Shown here piece after piece: positions 7,749-13,981 of a DNA stretch of 15,833 nucleotides. Source of the DNA: JBFJVZ01 sp041623895 (GTDB lineage Bacteria > Planctomycetota > Planctomycetia > Pirellulales > Pirellulaceae). Below the pieces are notes generated by a model, which made no database searches, was not told the origin of the DNA, and was given only the letters and a program-made list of their open reading frames with translations. A program made the translations under genes and the position numbers. Location of the stretch: assembly GCA_041623895.1 (NCBI GenBank), contig JBFJVZ010000147.1, positions 1 through 15,833 on the forward strand, in the 5' to 3' direction. Every line of letters begins with the position of its first letter. The stretch's first letter is position 1.

Positions 7749-9427
7749 GCGCCCTCCCCTTTGGGGCCCGAGAGTTGAAGGGCGCCAGTATCGGAATGCC
7801 GAATCAAAGACACCCGTGGCTTCCGCGACGGAATCTTCATCAGCCCGGGAATGCCGGTCGATTCCATCGAAAGCGATCCTTGCAGTGTGCTGATCAATTC
7901 GCCATCGGTGTCCAAAACATGCGTCACTTCGTATGTGTTGACGAAGGGGACGCACGTCTCCGCATCCAGATTGCGAGGCTTACTAAAGGTGACGCAGCCA
8001 GTCAGAGCCCCGAACTGGAAAGCATCAACGCCCGAAACGATCAGAACGCGAGGCGGCTCGTCTGATTGGCGAATCTCCGACAAGATTTCATCGAACGTGT
8101 CGGCATTCAGGTGCTGTTGATTCAGCGCGAACAGCGGAGCATCCTTCGCTGTAAGCCTGTGCTCCAATTCTGGCAAGGCCTCCGCCACCGCCAGAAACGT
8201 GATGCTGGCGATGCAAACCAAGGAAACCACCCGAAGAGTTCGCAGCGAACACTGCTGGAATACGGCGTGCAGGTCGATGCGCATACCAATCGCATGCACG
8301 AGAACCAGGGCCAGAAAAAACTGCAAGGGCAAATAGTAGCGGGAGTTTCCGTAGCCGGTCAGCCCGATGGTAAACACTTGCATCGCCAGTAACAACGCAA
8401 TACCAAACCATTGGTCCAGCGTACCACCGGCTGGTCCTTGACCGTCATCGGGCAGTGAAGATCTGGGCCCGCTGCGACCGATCAGCCAGATGCCGACAAA
8501 CACACCCGCCAACAGGAGCAGTGACAAGTCGCTTAACACCGAGCGGATGCAACTAAGTATCGGCTGCGGAAGCCGCTTCACGACGACACTCATCGCCCAG
8601 CGTGCGGGGGAGTCCCAAGCAAATTGCAGTTGCTGTTGGTCGGGAAAATAGTCGGTCACGTAAGACTTGGAAATCAGCATCGCCGTGCGGCTATTATCGC
8701 TAACGAAGGGTTTAGAAAAATGCGTGAGAGAATAGATCACCCACGGCGAAATTGTGACGGCGAGGGCAAGAAAATAAGCCGGCATCACGAGCCGAGTTTG
8801 ATTCCACGCGTACCAGGCGAGCACCAGCCCCAACATCGCGGCACATGCCAGGAAGTCAAACCGTGCAAGCACGGACAATCCTGCCAACAAGCCGATCAGT
8901 GCCGCGCGCGGCATTGTCAACGTGCTCGGCCTGACATACACACACAGGAGAGCGACGAGCAAAAACAGAGCAAGCGGAATGCTCCGTGCGGCCATCATTT
9001 CTTCGATGTAGTCAGGTCTCATTAGCATCGCCAAGAACAAGACATTCCCGACCCACGCCGGTTGGCCAATCCGCGTTACCAGATACTTCACCAGAAACAG
9101 GGTCGCGATGCAGATGCCGGCATTCAGAAACACACCGGTGTAAATGCCGAAGTCCCAGACCGACCGTCCCACTGCCAGCAGGCAGGGATACAGCGGAGGG
9201 AATGACGTCGCATAGGAACTTACCGCCTGATATTGGCGATACGTGTTGATTCGATAAAAGTCGCTGAAGAAAGTATTGGAGAGTTCAAAGTACGACCAGG
9301 AATCTGGCGTGAAGTTGCTTGCTGACAGCCAGATGGCAACAATCATCGCCACCGCCGCAATACAGAGAATGTCCAAGGCACTGAGCTTCAGCCGCCAACG
9401 ACCGGGCTCATTTTTCAGCGGTGTCAT
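7745..9427 (-). CDS. GT39/ArnT-like integral membrane glycosyltransferase (putative)
   Basis: A protein of about 560 residues with roughly ten to twelve hydrophobic segments, a short basic N-terminus and a polar C-terminal region of about 140 residues. After the first span comes SNFTPDSWSYFELS, where the Asp (D42) sits in the first outer loop as in GT-C enzymes. SFPPLYPCLLAVGRS (about 76-90) resembles the YPPLYPLLLA signature of GT39/PMT and ArnT proteins. Such enzymes take a sugar from a polyprenyl-phosphate carrier and attach it on the periplasmic side. The membrane GT2 two genes on could supply the donor. The frame can also begin at a TTG at 9439; I prefer the ATG at 9427, although neither has a clear ribosome binding site. 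A Wzy-like polymerase is an alternative, since no other candidate for that role is seen. The stop overlaps the next gene by 4 bases. Confidence 0.7.
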   Translation of the reverse strand: MTPLKNEPGRWRLKLSALDILCIAAVAMIVAIWLSASNFTPDSWSYFELSNTFFSDFYRINTYRQYQAVSSYATSFPPLYPCLLAVGRSVWDFGIYTGVFLNAGICIATLFLVKYLVTRIGQPAWVGNVLFLAMLMRPDYIEEMMAARSIPLALFLLVALLCVYVRPSTLTMPRAALIGLLAGLSVLARFDFLACAAMLGLVLAWYAWNQTRLVMPAYFLALAVTISPWVIYSLTHFSKPFVSDNSRTAMLISKSYVTDYFPDQQQLQFAWDSPARWAMSVVVKRLPQPILSCIRSVLSDLSLLLLAGVFVGIWLIGRSGPRSSLPDDGQGPAGGTLDQWFGIALLLAMQVFTIGLTGYGNSRYYLPLQFFLALVLVHAIGMRIDLHAVFQQCSLRTLRVVSLVCIASITFLAVAEALPELEHRLTAKDAPLFALNQQHLNADTFDEILSEIRQSDEPPRVLIVSGVDAFQFGALTGCVTFSKPRNLDAETCVPFVNTYEVTHVLDTDGELISTLQGSLSMESTGIPGLMKIPSRKPRVSLIRHSDTGALQLSGPKGEGA

Positions 9428-9630
9428 GGTTCTGATCAATAGTCATTCAGACGTTAGGCATTCAGTACTTTCGGCGTCGCCGCCAGCGTAACGGTGCTTT
9501 TGATTGGCCGCCCGTGGCGATTGAAATCGCGGCTTCGTGCGCCCACGCGCGGAGGGTACGAAGCCTGGAGAAGCCCGGTCAAGGGCGATTGCCGGAGCAC
9601 ACTGTATCGGGATTCAGAGTCCAAATATGG
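9428..9630 (-). other. Intergenic stretch with two adjacent hairpins
   Basis: This 203-base gap between the methyltransferase and the GT39-like gene has no gene. It holds two touching perfect inverted repeats: GCGATT/AATCGC at 9517-9530, with a 2-base loop, and GGCTTCGT/ACGAAGCC at 9531-9565, with a 19-base loop that can form three more C-G pairs (CCC/GGG). Neither is followed by a T run on the minus strand, so they are not typical terminators. An attenuator, mRNA processing site or protein-binding site is possible. Confidence 0.55.
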
Positions 9631-10695
9631 TCATGCCGCGCTGGTTTGTGGCGATATCACCGGCCGATCCAACTTCGAGTCAAACTGGACATCTAATCCG
9701 GAGCGGCCGCCTGCCGCTTTCAATTCCGGCGGCAGGGCGCGGTAAACGCCGATCACATTTTCGTAAGATCGATTGCGGTCGAAATCAGAAATCCTAAGAT
9801 TCGCCGATGTGTCCTGAACCTGATCGGACTCGATTGCAAAACACTCGTAGCCTTCAGGAAGCAGGTCAACAATGCTGATGTGGTCCATTCCAATCTGCTG
9901 CAAGTGGTCGACGCGGTATTCAAACACAATTGGACAGTGAAACCTCTGCAAAATACTCTTCATCCCCAGAATTGCATCGTGTTCTGCGCCTTCGACATCC
10001 AGCTTGATACAACACACAGACTTGATGGAAAGGGAGTCAACGATGTCGGTAACGCTTCGCGGCGACGCCAGCATTTCCGAGTTTCGAGCGTTGGAGGAAA
10101 TCCAGCCGGCGTGCACGGAAGCGGCGCCGGTGTTACCCATGGGAATATGGAGCTTGATGTAATCCGAGTCGATGTCTCCGTTACGTTGGATAGTACTAGA
10201 GGCCACGGCGGCATGCACAACGGTATAAGGAATTGGTGAATTCAGCGCGATATTGTGGCAAAGTTCAGAAATTGCCATCGCCGACGCATCAATACCGACT
10301 GTGTTAACGCCTCGATTTGCTACCGCGATGGATGTGTCTCCGATGTTAGCGCCAATATCAAGGTAAACACCGCCGGAACTGCCGCGATGAAGAACCAAAG
10401 CGACTAGTGAAGGCACCAAGTCAAAGTAGCCGTTTAAGAAAATGTTCCAGCCAATATGATCGCCAAGATTGACGCGTAACTGCTCACCCAGCTTGCCCCT
10501 AACGGGCACATATCTTGTGGGAATCGCCAGTCGCGAGTGCCGCCGAATGCTGTTCGGGTCGAACAACATTTCGATCGGACGCCGTAGCGGTCGCAGGAAA
10601 GGAATGTGATAGAGCGTGCGGATGATTAGCAGCGCCGCGTAGGATCGACGAACCAAAAGGGAAACAAATAGCACAATGGGGGCAAGTCGCTTCAT
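9631..10695 (-). CDS. FkbM-family SAM-dependent methyltransferase
   Basis: A 354-residue class I methyltransferase of the FkbM type, which usually O-methylates sugars in polysaccharides, antibiotics or glycolipids. GGVYLDIGANIGDTSIAVA (108-126) is motif I, binding S-adenosylmethionine; TVGIDAS (132-138) follows with the Asp for the ribose; and CCIKLDVEGAEHDAILGM (228-245) is the FkbM hallmark. The first 40 residues, MKRLAPIVLFVSLLVRRSYAALLII and so on, are hydrophobic and basic and may hold the enzyme to the inner membrane. That is longer than a bare FkbM domain of about 200-250 residues. The ATG at 10695 has no obvious ribosome binding site. It follows a terminator and a 462-base gap, so it probably opens a second transcript. 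A methylated sugar in the polymer is a reasonable inference. Confidence 0.87.
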   Translation of the reverse strand: MKRLAPIVLFVSLLVRRSYAALLIIRTLYHIPFLRPLRRPIEMLFDPNSIRRHSRLAIPTRYVPVRGKLGEQLRVNLGDHIGWNIFLNGYFDLVPSLVALVLHRGSSGGVYLDIGANIGDTSIAVANRGVNTVGIDASAMAISELCHNIALNSPIPYTVVHAAVASSTIQRNGDIDSDYIKLHIPMGNTGAASVHAGWISSNARNSEMLASPRSVTDIVDSLSIKSVCCIKLDVEGAEHDAILGMKSILQRFHCPIVFEYRVDHLQQIGMDHISIVDLLPEGYECFAIESDQVQDTSANLRISDFDRNRSYENVIGVYRALPPELKAAGGRSGLDVQFDSKLDRPVISPQTSAA

Positions 10696-11077
10696 CGCAG
10701 AACGCTCGTTCGATGCTTTTCAGTCATGCATGGAGACCGCATGTCCATCATCCGCATGCCGGCTGCTCTTGATCGTCGGATTGGTTACGCAACAACGGTC
10801 TGAATCTTTCGCCTGGACCATACGCGACAAAACGAGCGTCGTGAAAGTCCAATTTCTGGCGATCGCTGATGCCCTGATGCCTACCGGCGATTTGAGTTGA
10901 TGGGTCGTTGGGCGGGAGCGACCGACACGCCAACGAGTTTCATGATTCCCATTCGACTCTGCGCGCACGTTTTGACGATTGCAATTCATCGCCCAGGCGG
11001 CTTTGCTGGTTGCTTGCAAAGCGTCGGGCGGGGACTTGCGACCAATGACAGGGCCACAGCGACGCCAACGAACTGGG
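10696..11077 (-). other. Intergenic region, probable promoter region of the second EPS transcript
   Basis: About 380 bases lie between the terminator and the methyltransferase gene. The open frames in it, including one spanning 10720-11094 on the minus strand, are rich in Arg, Cys and His and have no family look, so I treat them as chance. Because a strong terminator closes the wbaP unit, a new promoter should lie here, but no clean -35/-10 pair stands out. CCGCATG occurs twice in direct orientation, at 10737-10743 and 10752-10758, and GAACG/CGTTC forms a small 5-bp hairpin just before the start codon. Confidence 0.4.
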
Positions 11078-11115
11078 AAAAAAAATCCGGGCACGCCCCA
11101 AGGCGTCCCGGATTT
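11078..11115 (-). terminator. Rho-independent terminator after the secreted glycine-rich protein gene
   Basis: Read on the minus strand, a stem of AAATCCGGG paired with CCCGGATTT (9 bp), then ACGCC/GGCGT (5 bp) with one bulged base, closes on a 4-base loop and runs straight into at least six T. It begins 42 bases past the stop at 11158. It should end transcripts from wbaP and the small secreted protein gene, separating them from the rest of the locus. Confidence 0.9.
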
Positions 11116-11157
11116 CGTTTGAAAAGTTTTGATTCCAGAAACTCTGGAAAAAGTCTT

Positions 11158-11724
11158 TTAGTTGTCAACAGAAGGCGAAGCTGGCTGGCCAGGAGCATCG
11201 TCGTCACCTGAGACTGCGATCGGAATCGCGATTGCTGCTCCGATAGCACCCAGCGTAGCGATCGAGCCAAAGCCACCGCCACCGCCACCGGAGCCACCGC
11301 CGCTGCTCTTGGCGATTCCGCCACCGGTGTGCCCGACAGAAACGGTACCGCCATGGCTTCCGCAGTTGCAGTTGGACGAGCCGCCGGCAAGCATGGTGCC
11401 GTTTTCGTCGCCGCTGTGATCACATTTGATTTGCAATCGCAGATCCAATGCGAACTTGCGAAGTTTCAACAGGTCGACTTGATTCTCTGCACCAGCATCC
11501 AGCAAGTCATCGATCTGCTCGACAATGCTGTCGACGCGAGCCGAAAGCTCGACGCAGGAGAATACGCCTTCAGCGACATCAGCTCGCAGCTGAGCAACCT
11601 GATCGCTGATAGAGAGATTCTGCTGCGCAGCCTCAACAGCTTCATCAGCAGAAACCAGCGAAGGACTGACCGCAAAAGCAGCCAGAGCAATCGCGAGTGT
11701 AGTGCAAACAGTTTTTAGATTCAT
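11158..11724 (-). CDS. Secreted glycine-rich protein of unknown function
   Basis: I do not recognise a named family. The 188-residue protein starts with a clear signal peptide, MNLKTVCTTLAIALAAFAVS, with a likely cut after VSA (residue 26). Residues 27-100 are acidic and helical (DQVAQLRADVAEGVF, IDDLLDAG, LLKLRKFALDLRLQI) and could form a short coiled coil. Cysteines lie at 57, 101, 119 and 121. Residues 114-153 are glycine- and serine-rich, with a run of six glycines. A hydrophobic stretch (154-172, ending IAIPIAV) and an acidic, proline-rich tail, SGDDDAPGQPASPSVDN, follow. The frame is open up to 11802, but the signal peptide begins at the ATG at 11724, so I chose that; the ribosome binding site is weak. 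It sits 93 bases after wbaP and before a terminator. A surface or matrix-linked role is an inference. Confidence 0.8.
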   Translation of the reverse strand: MNLKTVCTTLAIALAAFAVSPSLVSADEAVEAAQQNLSISDQVAQLRADVAEGVFSCVELSARVDSIVEQIDDLLDAGAENQVDLLKLRKFALDLRLQIKCDHSGDENGTMLAGGSSNCNCGSHGGTVSVGHTGGGIAKSSGGGSGGGGGGFGSIATLGAIGAAIAIPIAVSGDDDAPGQPASPSVDN

Positions 11725-11817
11725 GGTTAAGTTATCCGTGTAAAAGTGGCAGTTGCTAGAGATTGGTAACGCAAAGGAAAGGGGTTGGCAAAGTAAATGC
11801 ACGGTTTATCGCAAAAC

Positions 11818-13362
11818 TTAGTACGCGCCTCGTCTAGTTAGGATGACACTAGGGGTCCTAAGGAGTATGCAGGCGTCCAACCACAACGACCAATTGGTCG
11901 CATAGTTGTGCACCAAGAAGATACGCGTATCAAAAGTTGTTTCGTTACGCCCGGAAACTTGCCAGAGACCGGTCACGCCGGGCCACATCTGCGTGTAGTC
12001 GTAGAACCGATTCTGGTAGCGAACGATCTCACAGGGCAGCAGCGGTCGCGGGCCGACAAGGCTCATTTCTCCCGTTATCACGTTCCAAAGCTGTGGCAGT
12101 TCATCCAGACTCCAGCGGCGGAGTAATTGCCCGATTCCCGGGATAATCCGTGGGTCATCTTTCAATTTCGAGTCCCGCTCCCATTCAAGGCGAGCCTGCG
12201 GATCCGATTGCAAGCGTTGCTCAAGAACTTCGTCCGCGTTGGCAACCATCGAGCGGAATTTCCACATTTTGAACGGCTTGCCATGTTGTCCGATTCGCCG
12301 GCTGGCATAGAACACCGGTCCGGGAGATGACCATTTGATCGCCAGCGCAATCAGCAACATCGGTAAAGCCAGAATGACCGCCAATGGGATGCAGATCGCG
12401 ATATCCAGACACCGCTTGCAAAAACGCGGCATGAATCGCAGCAGCGGAACGTTCACACTTTTTGTATAGGGCTGGACCAAATCGGACAATTCATCGTCAG
12501 TGTTTGTGTGGTTGCCTATCCAAACCATCCACGGAAACTGATAAGCCAGCCGCTGGACTGTTGCCTCGACTTCCGGAGATGCAATCGCGGCCACGGGTGC
12601 GCGTTTCTGGCTGGCGATTTCTAAAGCGTTGTTGGTCGCACCCAGCAAGTGGAGTTGATCGTGGTCACTATCAAACTCTGCGCGCGGACAAACGTAGCCG
12701 ACAAACATGAATCCACTAGAACGGCGAATCGTATTTCGCAAAAGAATTCGCTTGCAGTCTCGTTTTGACCCTACTAATAACGTGCGCATGCCCCACCAGG
12801 TTGTGCGGCCAAGCAGCTGCCGCGCCGCCGAACGAGCGGTTGGAAGAACAACTGAAATCAGCACAGCTGCGCAGGCAAAGGTGGCAAATTCGACTTTGGG
12901 CAGTTGCCCAAGCAGATAGTTCATGGCAGACAGGCTGATCAAGCTGAACAACGTCGATCGGACGATGCCCCGCAGCTCTGCCATCGGACTGACTCCCGCG
13001 CCGGGGTACAGTTGATGTATCGACATCATTAGAGTTTGCAGGACAAGCAGAGCGCCAATCTGCAACCAGATGCGCGGATTCAGAGCAATTCCGTGACTCA
13101 GATTCAGCAGATAGGCTGCCGAGAGTAGCCCGCACGAGGTGACCAGAAGATCGATCACCAATAAAGGTAAAGCCGTCACAATCGATTCGATCGCGTAAGC
13201 AGCCGACATTGCACGGCTTGGTTTAATCGCAGTGTGTTTGGCAACGATTTCTTCGGCAGGAGATGGCCCAGGAACCACCTCGCGGTCGATACGCAACGGT
13301 CCGGTTGTGAACGCCGAAGGCCGGATCGCCCTGCTGCTGGGGGAGGTTGTTTGATCGATCAC
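11818..13362 (-). CDS. wbaP: Polyprenyl glycosylphosphotransferase (WbaP type), initiates polysaccharide assembly
   Basis: A 514-residue enzyme that moves a sugar-1-phosphate from a UDP-sugar onto undecaprenyl phosphate at the inner membrane, the first step of repeat-unit synthesis. The N-terminal half has four likely spans (about 55-180) and a nucleotide-binding-like domain (MRTLLVGSK, 192-200). The C-terminal catalytic domain is complete: KRCLDI (316-321), GPVFYASRRIG (348-358), FKMWKFRSM (364-372), DDPRIIPGIGQLLRRWSLDELP (402-423), with the catalytic D420-E421, MSLVGPRP (433-440) and PGVTGLWQVSGRN (461-473). The order and length match WbaP/Cps2E-like proteins. The start is a GTG at 13362 with only a weak GAAG before it. 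It is the first gene of the locus. The sugar, galactose, glucose or another, is not told by sequence. Confidence 0.93.
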   Translation of the reverse strand: MIDQTTSPSSRAIRPSAFTTGPLRIDREVVPGPSPAEEIVAKHTAIKPSRAMSAAYAIESIVTALPLLVIDLLVTSCGLLSAAYLLNLSHGIALNPRIWLQIGALLVLQTLMMSIHQLYPGAGVSPMAELRGIVRSTLFSLISLSAMNYLLGQLPKVEFATFACAAVLISVVLPTARSAARQLLGRTTWWGMRTLLVGSKRDCKRILLRNTIRRSSGFMFVGYVCPRAEFDSDHDQLHLLGATNNALEIASQKRAPVAAIASPEVEATVQRLAYQFPWMVWIGNHTNTDDELSDLVQPYTKSVNVPLLRFMPRFCKRCLDIAICIPLAVILALPMLLIALAIKWSSPGPVFYASRRIGQHGKPFKMWKFRSMVANADEVLEQRLQSDPQARLEWERDSKLKDDPRIIPGIGQLLRRWSLDELPQLWNVITGEMSLVGPRPLLPCEIVRYQNRFYDYTQMWPGVTGLWQVSGRNETTFDTRIFLVHNYATNWSLWLDACILLRTPSVILTRRGAY

Positions 13363-13385
13363 GTGTGCACTTCAAAATTGATCTT

Positions 13386-13438
13386 CTGATTGCCGCCTAT
13401 CAATGACTCCAAGCGAAGGAGTTCGCAGCGGCAATCAG
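13386..13438 (-). promoter_or_regulatory. Leader stem-loop upstream of wbaP
   Basis: CTGATTGCCGC (13386-13396) and GCGGCAATCAG (13428-13438) are exact reverse complements. The 31 bases between them hold a second small stem, ACTCC/GGAGT (13406-13422). The structure ends 23 bases before the GTG start of wbaP, so if it is transcribed it forms a two-tier hairpin in the leader. No T run follows. It could be an attenuator, an RNA-binding protein site or a DNA operator. Confidence 0.6.
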
Positions 13439-13844
13439 GTGGAGATCGTGTCAGGGTGATGAAACCGCCGAACCCGCCATGAAGCCATGGATGCGTGGTG
13501 GTTTGAAGACTGCTGGTTGGCTCAAGTACGTGCGCAGGACGGACTTCGGCGCGCGTATTCCTTCCATCAAGACAGTTCGACAGGGTTGATATCGAGTGGC
13601 CGAATCGGCCATCCGCAACAAATTTGCCTCCACTACCGCGCAATCGGGGATTCACACCCGCAGCTTGGTTATCACTGTCAAATCCCGAATCCGGCCATTG
13701 ATCGACCAATGAAAATCGATGCGATCGTTCTGAAGTCCGCAGTCCGCATTACCGGCAAAACCGCTAAGTATGCGGATGCGGAGCCCGCGCAGGTGCTGCA
13801 TCCTGCCTAGCCAAATGGACAGAATTCGGCCGATTTGCCTGACA

Positions 13845-13872
13845 TTGAGTCTGGCACCAGTTGGCATAGAAT
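13845..13872 (+). promoter_or_regulatory. Candidate sigma-70-type promoter of the pilT-like gene
   Basis: TTGAGT (13845-13850) and TAGAAT (13867-13872) are separated by 16 bases. They match the consensus at 4 of 6 and 5 of 6 positions. Transcription would start near 13879, about 100 bases before the GTG at 13982. It is the best pair I see on this strand in the gap, but such matches are common by chance. Confidence 0.35.
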
Positions 13873-13875
13873 TAG

Positions 13876-13893
13876 GGGTTCATGCGTGAACCC
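13876..13893 (+). repeat. Inverted repeat at the predicted pilT transcription start
   Basis: GGGTTCA, a TGCG spacer, and TGAACCC form a perfect 7-bp inverted repeat 3 bases past the candidate -10 box. It could be a repressor operator or a 5'-end mRNA hairpin. The core TTCATGCGTGAA is also nearly symmetrical in itself. Confidence 0.5.
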
Positions 13894-13981
13894 TGATTGC
13901 CCCTATCGCGAAGTCATCCGTTGGCCCTCCCGGCATGGACATTCTGTTCCCATCCCTAACTCATGAGCTTGGCATCCGCCC

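Larger units (their letters stand above)
13363..13981. other. Divergent intergenic region between wbaP and pilT-like gene
   Basis: These 619 bases separate two divergent units. The open frames here (for example minus 13709-13359 and plus 13487-13810) lack any family look and are rich in Cys, His and Arg, so I call no gene. The region must hold promoters for both sides. The wbaP side carries an 11-bp inverted repeat at 13386-13438, and the pilT side has a promoter-like element with an overlapping inverted repeat at 13845-13893. The stretch 13440-13840 shows nothing I can name. Confidence 0.6.

Noticed and set aside
7749..7955. A 69-residue N-terminal extension of the FAD enzyme
   Set aside because: It lies wholly inside the GT39-like gene and has unnatural composition; a strong ribosome binding site and an ATGA overlap mark the start at 7748.
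10720..11094. A 124-codon minus-strand frame between the terminator and the methyltransferase gene
   Set aside because: It runs into the terminator stem, and its residue make-up is that of random sequence with no motif or signal.
11158..11290. PEP-CTERM/exosortase sorting signal at the end of the secreted protein
   Set aside because: There is no PEP motif before the hydrophobic segment, no basic cluster after it, and no exosortase gene in the window.
13359..13709. A 116-codon minus-strand frame whose stop overlaps the wbaP GTG
   Set aside because: It needs a TTG start, has no ribosome binding site, is rich in Arg, Cys and His, and contains the leader hairpin; the overlap is likely chance.
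13851..13866. Sigma-54-like TGGCAC...GGCA element in front of the pilT-like gene
   Set aside because: The distance between the GG and GC doublets is one base short of the strict sigma-54 spacing, and the -12 part reads GGCA rather than TTGC.
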